A stretch of DNA of 38,148 bases from Christensenellaceae bacterium. GTDB lineage: Bacteria; Bacillota; Clostridia; Christensenellales; Aristaeellaceae. The stretch spans positions 1 through 38,148 of the forward strand of contig DUQK01000001.1 in the NCBI GenBank assembly GCA_012837835.1, in the 5' to 3' direction. A program made the translations under genes and the position numbers. This document shows positions 7,156-17,100 of the stretch, one piece after another (within the stretch, counting starts at the first letter, position 1; each line of letters starts with the position of its first letter). Below the pieces are notes generated by a model. The model was given only the letters and a program-made list of their open reading frames with translations, did not search any database and had not been told where the DNA came from.

Positions 7156-7942
7156 TACGGTTTCCTTCGCTTCCCTGCCTGCGCTTTTTTATCTCCCTTA
7201 GCGTTTTTACCCTTTGACGTTTTTTACCTGTATCAATATCTCCATGCACCTTTGCCCTGCGTTTAGGTCCTGAAAGATAGCCTACCGCATAGCTAAGGGG
7301 TACCACACATATAAGAAGAGGACTTAGCTTTTCCATGAGGAACATATTTGAAGCGTTATCCGCCCCGAAAAAATGCACGAAAGGAAATAACAGCATACGA
7401 ATAACTATGCGAAGCGCCCCTTCAAGCCCCATAGAAACACCCTGATTGTAGTAGTTAAGAGCTATTTCTATATCCCTATGGCGCTGAAACGCTGTAAGCC
7501 AGCTAGGCAGAACCCCCAGTTTATAAACCTGCTTTTGAGTTATTATAGCGAAAATAACAGCCATTATAAAAAATGGTAAAATACCCACTGCCACGCTTAC
7601 TAAACCCTTTAACGAATTATAACAATTGGCTTCCTCATCTTCGGTAGATTTCATCCCTTCGCTGCTGCGGGATAATACTATTTCACCAAGGGCAACATCT
7701 TCCTCACCGTGTACCGCTCCTTCGTAGTAGAAAAAACCCATAACAAGCACAAGAACAATTGCGCTTAGTACAAACCTTAAAATACCTTCGGTAATAACTA
7801 ATAGTTGACCTGTAAAAAGGTAGAACACAGCTGTAATAAGCGTAAGCAGCAATAACCTTGCCGCACGTCTTGTAAGCTGTTTTGTAAAGGCTTTCCCCTT
7901 TGCATAGGGTTTATATATTAGTTTTTGCTCCTTATTTTGCAT
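7148..7942 (-). CDS. Unknown polytopic membrane protein
   Basis: 264 aa from ATG at 7942. The frame is open to 8005, but GGGGAGG lies 6 nt before the 7942 ATG, and the ATG begins one base past the alr stop, so the shorter form is preferred. There are four or five hydrophobic segments: a pair near 26-70, one near 113-136, and further ones near 175-195 and 205-230. The C-terminal 35 residues are strongly basic (RRAKVHGDID, then KKRQRVK and REIKKRRQ). No catalytic motif is recognisable. It lies between alr and rsmD in one apparent operon. The basic tail suggests a cytoplasmic end that could touch nucleic acid or anionic lipid, but this is inference. Confidence 0.7.
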   Translation of the reverse strand: MQNKEQKLIYKPYAKGKAFTKQLTRRAARLLLLTLITAVFYLFTGQLLVITEGILRFVLSAIVLVLVMGFFYYEGAVHGEEDVALGEIVLSRSSEGMKSTEDEEANCYNSLKGLVSVAVGILPFFIMAVIFAIITQKQVYKLGVLPSWLTAFQRHRDIEIALNYYNQGVSMGLEGALRIVIRMLLFPFVHFFGADNASNMFLMEKLSPLLICVVPLSYAVGYLSGPKRRAKVHGDIDTGKKRQRVKTLREIKKRRQGSEGNRIV

Positions 7943-7943
7943 A

Positions 7944-9053
7944 TTAATCCTCCCCACCGATATAGAAATGAGGCAGGCGTCCTGCAAAACGCACCAGCGT
8001 TTCATATGTAATAGAACCGCTGAGCTCGGCTAACTCTTCAGCCGTTATAGTAGCGTCGCCGCATTTACCCAGAACATACGCTTCATCGCCTACTTTTGCA
8101 TCCGGCGCCTTACTTATATCCACCATAATTTGGTCCATACATATAATGCCCACTATAGGGCAGTATTTCCCATCTATTATTACCCTGCCGGTATTTGATA
8201 GTTTCCTTGACAACCCGTCTGAAAAACCCATGGAAAGGGTTGCTATTCGCATGGGACTTTTAGCCACAAACGTAGCGCCATAACCAACGCCATCTCCGGG
8301 CTTTATATTCCTTATAAAACCTATTTCCGCTATTACTTCAAGTGCGGGTTTTAAATTAAGCCCCTTATCAAAAGCCTGATAGCCGTACAATGTCATTCCA
8401 CACCTAACACCATCGAATATTGCGCTTGGATAGAGCAGCGTTGCAGCGCTTGCAGCCATATGCCGCATTATGTCCTGTGGGAATGGCTTTGTCAGCTCAT
8501 TAAATAAATCTATCTGGCGGAGAGAAAATTCCTCATCACCGTTATCTGCACAGGCAAAATGTGAATACACACCTTTAAGCACCACGTTTTGATGTTCTTT
8601 AAAAAACGCAAGGGCTTCACTTACTTCAGTAGCGTCAGATAAGCCATCCCTATTAAGACCTGTATTTAAAGCCACATGCACATCTAGTTTATCGTATGCA
8701 TTTGCAGCTTCCTGCGCGTATTTAAGTGTTTCTATACTATGTATGCTTGCAATTAAATTTTCCTTTGCGCATACCATAAAGCCCTCTTTGTTTATCGGCG
8801 CCAGAACAAGTATAGGCGCATCTATACCTACCTGCCTAATTTGAACGCCTTCCTCAACCCATACAACACATAACCCATCTGCCCCGCCGGATAAAAAAGC
8901 CTTAGAGCTTTCTATAATGCCATGTCCATAGGCATCTGCTTTAACTACCGCATAAAGCTTCTTGCCCTCGGGGAGAAATCTTTTCATTTCTTCCGCATTA
9001 TGTTTTAACGTGGTAAGGTTTACCCTCACCTTACTTTTTCTGCAAATATTCAA
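7944..9053 (-). CDS. alr: Alanine racemase
   Basis: A 369-aa PLP enzyme interconverting L- and D-alanine for peptidoglycan. The PLP lysine is K38 in AVVKADAYGHG, and the second catalytic base is Y258 in GDGVGYGA. The barrel and C-terminal beta domain are complete, ending GRLPHFYIGGED. The start is TTG at 9053, overlapping the previous gene's TGA (TTGA), with AGGAGG 10 nt upstream inside that gene, so initiation is coupled to translation of the ACT protein. The family motif TGMNRLG reads TGLNRDG here, a small change. D-alanine racemases and serine racemases share this fold; alanine is the default call. Confidence 0.94.
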   Translation of the reverse strand: MNICRKSKVRVNLTTLKHNAEEMKRFLPEGKKLYAVVKADAYGHGIIESSKAFLSGGADGLCVVWVEEGVQIRQVGIDAPILVLAPINKEGFMVCAKENLIASIHSIETLKYAQEAANAYDKLDVHVALNTGLNRDGLSDATEVSEALAFFKEHQNVVLKGVYSHFACADNGDEEFSLRQIDLFNELTKPFPQDIMRHMAASAATLLYPSAIFDGVRCGMTLYGYQAFDKGLNLKPALEVIAEIGFIRNIKPGDGVGYGATFVAKSPMRIATLSMGFSDGLSRKLSNTGRVIIDGKYCPIVGIICMDQIMVDISKAPDAKVGDEAYVLGKCGDATITAEELAELSGSITYETLVRFAGRLPHFYIGGED

Positions 9054-9481
9054 AGAGAATATACCTCCTTAGCGCTAAGCACATGAACGCCTTTTTCGCT
9101 GAAAAGTTTAAGCGCCTCTTCCATCTGCTTTGTGCGCAATATTATGTAAGCCTCCCCGCCGCCATTTCGCATAAAAGAATATAGATACTCTATGACAATG
9201 TTATTTGAGCCTAGAAGTTCCAGCACCTTTGAAAGAGAACCGGGCTCATCCGGCACCTGAATTGGAATTACCGTATCAAGCCTTGCTGTAAAGCCCGCCT
9301 CTATAACAATATCAAGCGCCTTTTCCGGTTCCTCAACTATGCCGCGCAATATGCCGAAGCTTGCAGTATCGGCAACTGAAAGGGATATAAGGTCTATACC
9401 CTTATCACCAAGCAGACGCGTCAGACTAACAAGGCTACCCGGCGTATTCTCTATAAATACTGACAATTGTTTTACATCCAT
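9050..9481 (-). CDS. ACT-domain protein (tandem ACT)
   Basis: A 143-aa protein made of two ACT modules: one beginning KQLSVFIENTPGSLVSLTRLLG (shown here only in part: QLSVFIENTPGSL, 5-17) and one with IPIQVPDEPGSLSKVLELLG (key PDEPGSL near 77-83). ACT domains bind amino acids and act as allosteric sensors. Stand-alone tandem-ACT proteins of this size are commonly encoded beside paaK and iorAB, as here, so an aromatic amino acid ligand is a reasonable inference. The Shine-Dalgarno AGGAGGG lies 7 nt from ATG. The intergenic stretch holds TGCTATAAT on the minus strand (9499-9504), which would leave almost no leader. Confidence 0.88.
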   Translation of the reverse strand: MDVKQLSVFIENTPGSLVSLTRLLGDKGIDLISLSVADTASFGILRGIVEEPEKALDIVIEAGFTARLDTVIPIQVPDEPGSLSKVLELLGSNNIVIEYLYSFMRNGGGEAYIILRTKQMEEALKLFSEKGVHVLSAKEVYSL

Positions 9482-9531
9482 ACTGCTCCCTCCTATTAAT
9501 TATAGCATAAATATATTACTTAATAAATTGT

Positions 9532-10836
9532 CTAATTTCGTTTATCGCGCAAATCCATTATGCGCTTAGCCTTAACTTCGCCTCTGGTTAAACTTCCTGT
9601 AGGCATAAGCTTTACATCGCAGCGCAGCAGCAAGCCCTCCGACAGCTTCCTTTTAGCTTCGCCTTGAAGCCTTTCCAAATCCTTTACTGTGTCGCCTATA
9701 AGCTTATTATCTAGCTCAACTTCCACAAGCAGGGTATCAAGGTTATCAACCCTATCAACCACCAAGCGGAACTGAGGTCTTATTCCCTCTATTTGAGCGA
9801 GTACAAATTCAACCTGCGAAGGATATACATTTACCCCTCTTATTACAAGCATATCATCAGTACGCATTTTAACGCGTTTTATCTTCCTATGCGTCCTGCC
9901 GCATGCACACGGTTCGCTTACAAGCGATGTAATATCATGCGTTCTATACCTTAAAAGGGGCATGCCTTCTTTGTCTATGGTGGTTATTACAAGCTCCCCC
10001 TCTTCACCATCAGGTAACGGATTGCCGTTTTCATCCACTATTTCCGGATAGAATGCGTCCTCCCATATATGAAGCCCGTTTTGCTCCGGGCATTCCATGG
10101 CAACGCCGGGTCCCATAATTTCGGTCAATCCATATATATCAAGTGCTTTAATGTTGAGCGATTCTTCTATATGTTTGCGCATTCCGTCCGCCCAAGGCTC
10201 CGCACCGAATATACCTACTTTAAGCTTAAAATCGTCCGCTGCGTAGCCGTTTTGGGACATATGGTCAGCTAGATTAAGCGCATAGCTTGGTGTGCAGCAA
10301 AGGGCTGTGGCATGAAAATCCCGCATTAGCTGTACCTGCCTTGCGGTGTTGCCGCCCGATGCGGGTATTACAGAAGCACCCAGCTTTTCAACACCATAGT
10401 GAACACCAAGCCCGCCTGTGAAAAGCCCGTAGCCGTATGCAACATGCACAACTGAGAAGCGGCTTATGCCGGCACAGCTTAAATTCCTCGCCATTAAATC
10501 CGCCCAGCGCGAGATATCCCTTGCGGTGTAGCCTGAAACCGTAGGTTTGCCCGTGGTACCGCTTGAAGCGTGTATCCTTATAATACTTTCCTGCCCTACT
10601 GCGAAAAACCCGAAAGGGTAATTATCCCTAAGATCGTCTTTTTCGGTAAATGGTAGTAGAGATATATCATCAAGCGAACGTATATCCTGAGGTACAAGCC
10701 CGCGGCTTTTTAATATTTCCCTATAAAAGGGCACGCTTTCGTATACCTTAGATACGGTTTTTCTTAATTTCTCAAGCTGTAGTTCCTTAAGAGCATCCCT
10801 AGATATACACTCTATATCATGCTGCCAGTAGCTCAT
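9532..10836 (-). CDS. paaK: AMP-forming phenylacetate-CoA ligase-like enzyme
   Basis: A 434-aa member of the PaaK group of the acyl-adenylate superfamily. It has the ATP-binding P-loop SSGTTGKPT (91-99), the LDIYGLTEIMGPGVA segment (about 232-246) and a small C-terminal domain with MRTDDMLVIRGVNVYPSQVE. It converts aryl-acetate, ATP and CoA to aryl-acetyl-CoA, AMP and pyrophosphate. It overlaps the iorB stop by four bases (ATGA), so it belongs with IorAB. In fermentative anaerobes the pair may excrete or recapture phenylacetate or indoleacetate; direction and exact aryl group cannot be read from the sequence. Confidence 0.9.
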   Translation of the reverse strand: MSYWQHDIECISRDALKELQLEKLRKTVSKVYESVPFYREILKSRGLVPQDIRSLDDISLLPFTEKDDLRDNYPFGFFAVGQESIIRIHASSGTTGKPTVSGYTARDISRWADLMARNLSCAGISRFSVVHVAYGYGLFTGGLGVHYGVEKLGASVIPASGGNTARQVQLMRDFHATALCCTPSYALNLADHMSQNGYAADDFKLKVGIFGAEPWADGMRKHIEESLNIKALDIYGLTEIMGPGVAMECPEQNGLHIWEDAFYPEIVDENGNPLPDGEEGELVITTIDKEGMPLLRYRTHDITSLVSEPCACGRTHRKIKRVKMRTDDMLVIRGVNVYPSQVEFVLAQIEGIRPQFRLVVDRVDNLDTLLVEVELDNKLIGDTVKDLERLQGEAKRKLSEGLLLRCDVKLMPTGSLTRGEVKAKRIMDLRDKRN

Positions 10837-11399
10837 ATATTTTGTGCTTCTTTCATGTATTGCCTGCCGAGTTTATAAGCCCTTGTGTTTACATCCAGAA
10901 ACTGCGGCTTTATACACTCCTTAAATGACTTAGCCCAAGCTTCTTCACTAAACGGAAGATAGCACGAAAGAGCGCCCAGCATTACTGTATTTACACACCT
11001 TGCATTTCCGGCTTTATTGGCAAGTTTAAGTGCGTCTATTAAAAGGGCGTCATGAACATAATCCGGGTACTCGCCGCTGCCTGTTATAACGGTAATCGGC
11101 ATTATTTTCTGGTTTGAAGCTATAAGCACACCATTTTCCTTTAGATATGGCGCAGCCCTTAGCGCTTCAAGCCATTCAAATGCAAGCACAAAATCCGCGC
11201 TGCCAAGTGAAATTACAGGAGCGTGTACATTTTCACCCATGCGCACATGCGTAATTACACTCCCGCCGCGCTGCGCCATGCCGTGGATTTCAGACAGCTT
11301 TACATCAAGCTCGGCTTGAACCGCTAGGCTTGCGAGTATTTTAGCCGCAAGCAAAGTCCCTTGACCGCCAACGCCGGATAATATCATATCATACTTCAT
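10833..11399 (-). CDS. iorB: Indolepyruvate ferredoxin oxidoreductase, beta subunit
   Basis: A 188-aa gamma-type domain protein of the 2-oxoacid:ferredoxin oxidoreductases, partner of the large IorA subunit. The N-terminal ILSGVGGQGTLLAAKILA (about 6-23) and the segment EIHGMAQRGGSVITHVRMG (motif GMAQRGG near 40-46) are diagnostic. The complex oxidatively decarboxylates aryl-pyruvates to aryl-acetyl-CoA with reduced ferredoxin. It starts two bases after the iorA stop and overlaps the ligase gene at its end. Confidence 0.94.
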   Translation of the reverse strand: MKYDMILSGVGGQGTLLAAKILASLAVQAELDVKLSEIHGMAQRGGSVITHVRMGENVHAPVISLGSADFVLAFEWLEALRAAPYLKENGVLIASNQKIMPITVITGSGEYPDYVHDALLIDALKLANKAGNARCVNTVMLGALSCYLPFSEEAWAKSFKECIKPQFLDVNTRAYKLGRQYMKEAQNI

Positions 11400-11401
11400 G
11401 G

Positions 11402-13117
11402 CTATTTCCCCTCCATTTTAAAACTTCCAAAAGGGCAGATTGTCGCGCATAGCCCGCAGCCGTTGCACAGCGTACTGTCTACTGTAACGCCATTTTCACC
11501 AGGCAATATCGCAGGACAGCCTATGTTAAGACATAGCTTGCAGTTACGGCAATTTTCAACCTTAATAGCCGGCTTTCTTTGATTAGGGAGCAGTGCGCAG
11601 GGATATTTTGCTACTATTACGCTTACTCCATCGTAATTAAGCTCCTCTTTAAGTAGAGATGTAAAATCTTCTACCTCCATTGGGTTTACTGTGTTTACCC
11701 TTGCGCCTATTGCTAAACATAGCTTTTCTATATTAACTTCAGGTATGTCATTGCCGTATATATCCTTACCAGTTGAAGGGTTTGGCTGATGCCCTGTCAT
11801 AGCGGTTATGCGATTGTCCAGTATTACTACAGTAATAGCCGCATTTAGGCTTACTGCACTAACAAGCGGCTGTATGCCGGAATGTAGGAATGTAGAATCC
11901 CCTATTACAGCAACGGCTTTCTTTGAAAAATCTTTTCCCTTTGCAAGATAGGCACCAAGCAGCATACCTATTGACGCACCCATACAAAGAGATGCATCCA
12001 TACTTGAAAGCGGGGCAAGCGTACCTAGAGTATAGCAACCTATATCCCCAAATACAGTAAGCTTTAATTTCTTAAGCGCATAAAAGCTTGCCCTGTGAGG
12101 ACAACCGGGGCACAATACAGGCGGGCGCATCGGAAGATTTGAAGCTTTTACCTCCTGCTTTTCTCCCTTAAATATTTCGCAAAGCTTTTCAGGGCTGAGT
12201 TCACCCTGTAACCCTGTTAGGCATTTGCCCATAACCTCTATACCCATAGCAGCGATTTCTGTTTCTATTACAGGTTCAAGCTCCTCAATTACATATAGCT
12301 TTTTAACCCTGCTTGCAAATTCTTTAATTATTTCCTTAGGTATGGGATAACTTATACCAAGCTTTAATAGGCTTGCGTTTGGCATTACTTCTTTTACATA
12401 TTCATAAACTGCGCCTGCTGAAATTATGCCTATATCGCTATCTCTTATTTCCATACGATTTAGGCTTAAAGTGTTTACAGCATCAGACAGACGCCTTTCC
12501 CTATCCTCAACTACTATATGCCTTTTCCTTGCCATGCCCGGCATCATTACATATTTTGCAGGGTTCTTTGTATATTCCTTTGAAGGAACTTCCTGCCTAT
12601 CGCATAATTCCACCAAAGACCTCTGGTGTGCAAGCCTAGTTGTAATGCGGAGCATTACAGGGGTATCGTATTCTTCGGATATTTCAAATGCTTTAAGCAC
12701 CATATCTTTAGCTTCACCTGCATCTGAAGGCTCAAGCACAGGCACATGAGCCGCCCTTGCTATCTGCCTTGAATCCTGCTCGTTTTGGCTAGAATACATA
12801 CCGGGGTCATCAGCGCATACTATAACAAGACCCGCATTTACGCCCGTATATGCAGCGGTAAAAAGGGAATCCGCCGCAACATTAAGCCCTACATGTTTAA
12901 GGCAGGTCATAGCCCTATCCCCCATAAGGCTTGCTCCAAACGCGGTTTCAAAGCTTACCTTTTCATTAACCGACCACTGGCAGAAAATTTCTTTATACTT
13001 AGAGGCAAATTCGGTTATCTCCGTGCTTGGGGTACCAGGATAGCTAATAATATGCTTTACCCCAGCTTCGTAAGCACCCCTAGCTATTGCCTCATTACCT
13101 AACATTAATTCCTTCAT
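11402..13117 (-). CDS. iorA: Indolepyruvate ferredoxin oxidoreductase, alpha subunit
   Basis: A 571-aa subunit with a pyruvate-oxidoreductase-type N-terminal half (MLGNEAIARGAYEAG; SYPGTPSTEI near 25-34), a TPP-binding half (GDIGCYTLG near 358-366; AVIGDSTFLHSG and the following VVILDNR) and two ferredoxin-like [4Fe-4S] sites at the C-terminus. The cluster ligands are C523, C526, C529, C534 and C551, C554, C557, C561. It catalyses oxidation of aryl-pyruvates derived from Trp, Phe or Tyr, passing electrons to ferredoxin. GAGGGG lies 7 nt upstream. It is the first gene of iorA-iorB-paaK. A promoter is likely within 13118-13219 but I could not choose one confidently. Confidence 0.95.
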   Translation of the reverse strand: MKELMLGNEAIARGAYEAGVKHIISYPGTPSTEITEFASKYKEIFCQWSVNEKVSFETAFGASLMGDRAMTCLKHVGLNVAADSLFTAAYTGVNAGLVIVCADDPGMYSSQNEQDSRQIARAAHVPVLEPSDAGEAKDMVLKAFEISEEYDTPVMLRITTRLAHQRSLVELCDRQEVPSKEYTKNPAKYVMMPGMARKRHIVVEDRERRLSDAVNTLSLNRMEIRDSDIGIISAGAVYEYVKEVMPNASLLKLGISYPIPKEIIKEFASRVKKLYVIEELEPVIETEIAAMGIEVMGKCLTGLQGELSPEKLCEIFKGEKQEVKASNLPMRPPVLCPGCPHRASFYALKKLKLTVFGDIGCYTLGTLAPLSSMDASLCMGASIGMLLGAYLAKGKDFSKKAVAVIGDSTFLHSGIQPLVSAVSLNAAITVVILDNRITAMTGHQPNPSTGKDIYGNDIPEVNIEKLCLAIGARVNTVNPMEVEDFTSLLKEELNYDGVSVIVAKYPCALLPNQRKPAIKVENCRNCKLCLNIGCPAILPGENGVTVDSTLCNGCGLCATICPFGSFKMEGK

Positions 13118-13219
13118 ATTTATCCCCTCACATCAGATTAAACAACATAGAAGCTGTTTATAAAAGTATACCAAACGAATATTGCAAAACTTAGTATATT
13201 ATTGTTTTTCTTCGGTTTT

Positions 13220-14125
13220 TTAGAAGAGGGCATCTATAAACTGCTTAGCATCAAAAGCTTGCAAATCGTCTATACCCTCTCCAACGCCTATATACCATAC
13301 AGGCAAATCAAGCTCGCTGCGTATTGCAAGGGCAACCCCGCCCTTTGCAGTGCCATCAAGCTTAGTTAGTATAATGCCGTTGATTTCAGCTGCCTGCTTA
13401 AATTCCTTGGCCTGATTTAAACCGTTCTGACCTGTGGTTGCATCAAGCACAAGCATTGAGCGCACTGTAGCCTCGGGATATTCCCTATCTATTACCCGCC
13501 TAATTTTGCTAAGCTCGTCCATAAGGTTTTTATTGTTGTGTAGTCTGCCGGCAGTATCTACTATAACAAGGTCTGTACCCCTTGCTTTGGCGGAGCTTAC
13601 CGCATCAAATACTACGGCTGCAGGGTCTGAACCCATTTGGTGCTTTATTAGTGGCACATCCGCCCTATCCGCCCATATGGCAAGCTGGTCATCAGCTGCG
13701 GCTCTAAAAGTATCGGCAGCGGCAAGAACTACGCTTCTTCCAACTTCTTTAAAGCGAAGCGCAAGCTTGCCTACGGTGGTTGTCTTGCCCACGCCGTTTA
13801 CGCCAACAACAAGCATAACCATAGGCCAAGATAGCGCAGGGCGAGGTACATTCATATGCTCAACCAGTATTTCTTTAAACACTTCTCTTGCTTTTTCCGC
13901 GTCTTTTATATTTGCTTTTTCTACGCGCTCTTTAAGCTTTTCCACCAGCGTTTCAGATGCTTTTACACCCGCATCGCTCATAATCAAAATATCGGTAAGC
14001 TCTTCATAAAAATCATCATCGATTTTATCGCTGTATTTTATTAATTCATCTACCCTATCGGTAAGACCCGTTCGGGCTTTTTTAAGCCCTTGCCTAAGCC
14101 GTGAAAAGAAACCTTCTTTAGCCAT
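13220..14125 (-). CDS. ftsY: Signal recognition particle receptor FtsY
   Basis: A 301-aa SRP GTPase that docks the ribosome-SRP complex at the membrane. It has the helical N domain (about 1-90), G1 GVNGVGKT (108-115), DTFRAAA (138-144), DTAGR (190-194) and TKLDGTAKGG (254-263). The long acidic A domain of some FtsY proteins is absent, as in many Gram-positives; a basic amphipathic N-terminus (FFSRLRQGLKKARTG) could touch lipid. It begins 12 nt after the smc stop, in the conserved rnc-smc-ftsY order. Confidence 0.96.
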   Translation of the reverse strand: MAKEGFFSRLRQGLKKARTGLTDRVDELIKYSDKIDDDFYEELTDILIMSDAGVKASETLVEKLKERVEKANIKDAEKAREVFKEILVEHMNVPRPALSWPMVMLVVGVNGVGKTTTVGKLALRFKEVGRSVVLAAADTFRAAADDQLAIWADRADVPLIKHQMGSDPAAVVFDAVSSAKARGTDLVIVDTAGRLHNNKNLMDELSKIRRVIDREYPEATVRSMLVLDATTGQNGLNQAKEFKQAAEINGIILTKLDGTAKGGVALAIRSELDLPVWYIGVGEGIDDLQAFDAKQFIDALF

Positions 14126-14137
14126 ATATGCCTCCTT

Positions 14138-17100
14138 TTAATGCTTATAATCCTCAAGGTTTACAGACACCATGGTGCTAACTCCCTTTTCCTGCATGGC
14201 TACCCCATACAGCGAGTCGCAACATTCCATAGTGCCCTTCCTATGCGTTACTACTATAAACTGCGTTGTCTTTGCAAATTCAGATAGATATTCAGCAAAA
14301 TGTCCTATATTGGCATCGTCAAGCGCCGCTTCAATTTCATCAAGCACACAAAATGGAGTGGGCTTTAGTTTAAGCATAGCAAATAAGATTGCAATTGCCG
14401 TAAGCGCTCTTTCCCCACCTGATAATAGGCTTAGCAGCTGCAAACGCTTACCGGGCGGCTGAGCGCTTATTTCTATATCGCAGATAAGCGGATTTTCAGG
14501 GTCGCTAAGCGTTAGTGCTGCTGTGCCGCCGCCAAATAGCCTTGTAAAGCTCTCCTGAAAATGTTCCCCAAGCTTTTTAAACTCTCCCACAAAGCGTAAA
14601 CTCATTTCTTTAAGCAAACGGTCTATAAGCTTTGTTAAATCCTTCTCAGCCTTTTCAGCGTCCTCTTTTTGTGTGTTCATGTCGTCGTAGCGTTCTTTAG
14701 TTGCAGCGTATTCCTCCACTGCCTGCACATTTATATGCCCTAAGCGCTTTATTGTTTCCCTTTTTTCGTTCGCCTCTCTCTCAAGCGAAGGCAGGGGAAT
14801 ATTATCCTCAAAACGGTAATCAAGCGCTTGCGCATAGGTCATGTCGTATTTTGAAAGTATGTTGCTCGCTAGGCTATTTCTCTCATCTTCATTGCGGGCA
14901 TAGAGTAGTTCCGCTTTGTGGAGTTTATCACTCTCCTCGTTTACTTTGTTGTGGAACAGCTCAGTTTCATCGCTGTTGCGTTTCCTGTCTTTAAACAGTT
15001 GCTGCCTATCAATTTCAAGCTTGCTTGCTTCTTCCTGCTGGATTATATTTTTATTTTGAAGAACTTCAAGTTTATCGTTTATTTTTGCGAGGTTTTCCTT
15101 TACACTTTGCGCTTTGCTATCTTCCTCAGAGGAAAGTCTATAGTTTTCTTCTGCTCTCTTACGAAGGTCTTCCTGCTCGCTTAGGCTTAGTTTCTCTTCT
15201 TTTTGTAGCACAAGAAGCTCATGGCGTGCAGATTGCTCGTTAAGGGCAAGTTCCTGCACTATTTCCCTTTGCAAAGCCACATCTTCCCTAGCCGTTTTAA
15301 GCATTTCCTGCAAGTCCTTAGTCTTTTGCTGCATAGCGCCTTGATCCACTTGCTCAGCTTCGCTCCTCGTTTTAATATCCGCAAGATCTTTATTTATATC
15401 GTCTATAGCAAGCTCCAGCTGCGCCTGAGCCTGCAAAGTTTCATCAAGCGAAAGTCTTTCTTTTTCTACATCCGCTTTAGTTGATTGCAGCTTCTCTTTT
15501 TCAAGCGCGTATTGTAGGTTTATTTCATTAAGCTTTTTATCCGCATCTATATAAGAAACGCTTATTTCGTCGTACTCTTTCTTTAATTCAGCAATTTCAT
15601 TTCGTTTTTCGGACAGCGCTTCCTCTAATTGTTTTATAGAAACCGCTAACTCTTTTCGCTGCCTTTCCCTTCCAAGCAGACTTGCAGATTGGTTTTGGGA
15701 AGTGCCACCCGTCATAGAGCCGCCCGCACGCATAACATCGCCATTTAGCGTTACGGCGTTAAACCTATACGCGCCCTTGCGCATTATGTCAATCGCGCTT
15801 TTAAGGTCCTTTGTAATTACGCATCTTCCAAGCAGGCTGTCTACTATACCCTTGTATTTATCATCATAATGTATAAGTTCACTTGCCAGCCCAATGCAGC
15901 CTTCAGTTTTTAGAAGCTTTCTTTCGCTTTCATTTAGTGTACGCCCTTTTACACTTGTAAGCGGTAAAAACGTAGTGCGCCCTAAGCGGTTTTTGCGTAA
16001 ATAGTCTATAATTTCCTGCGCAGTTTCCTCATCACTAGTAATTATATGCTGTAATTGCCCGCCAAGCAGCATGTCTATCGCCGTTTCATATTCCTTGGGT
16101 ACTTCTATAAGTTTTGCAACTACGCCATGTACATTAGGGTTGTTGCGGCTAATATTAATAGCCTGCTTTACAGCATTATAATAGCCTTCATAACCCTCAG
16201 CCATTTCTTCAAGAAGGGTAAGCTTGCTGTTTAGCACACCCATATCCTGAACCATTTTATGCTCATATTCAATCGCCTTTTCAAGCGCTTCTTCTGCTGT
16301 TTCTCTTTTAATTAATAATGTTTCCACATCTTTTTTAGCATTCTCTACCTGTTCGCTCACCTTTGATGCAGATTCCACTATTTCAGAAAGCACAGTTTCG
16401 CCTTTTTTAAATGAATCTGTTTTTTGCACGAGAACCTGCGCAAGCTGCGATAACTGCTCATTAAGCTGGAAAAATACGGTCTGCTGCTTTGTTTCAAGCG
16501 TTTTTGCGTCCGTTACTCGGTTGGCTATATTAAGCAATTCATCCCTGTGGTTATCAAGCTCTAGCTGTTTTTCTCTTTCATTATCTTCTTTACGGGATAG
16601 TTCCAGCTGTTCTTTACTAAGCTTTTCCTGCAAAGAATCAAGCTGGCTCTGCTTTTCCTTCTGCCTTTCGCCTGTATTCTTATTATCAGATAGCATATCC
16701 GCAAGCTTTTCCTCGAGCTTTGTAGCCTCATTTTTAAGCCTTTCGGATTCTTTTTTATGGAAATTTAGCGCCGCCTGCAGCCTTTCCCTTTCGTTAGTAG
16801 CTTCCTGTTTTTCCTCGGATAGCTGTAATTGCGCCTTTCTTTGCTGCTTATCTTTTTCATCTAAGCTTTCCTGTTTTTCATCTATTTGTACGCGCTTTTC
16901 AGTTAGCAGTTTAATATTCTCCTGCGCGGAAAAAAGAGCTTCTGAGTGGTTTTTTATCCTCTCTTCTATGGAATTAAGGCGGATTTTAAGCCTATCCTGC
17001 CTTATTATAAATATATTAAGCTCAAGCAGTTTAAGCCTTTCAGCGTTTGAAAGGTATGTTTTTGCGTCCTCCGCCTGTTGTTTGAGAGGATCCAGCCTAA

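Noticed and set aside
13434-14009. Open plus-strand frame of 191 codons opposite ftsY
   Set aside because: It is a Ser/Thr/Ala-rich shadow of a clear FtsY gene with no ribosome site.
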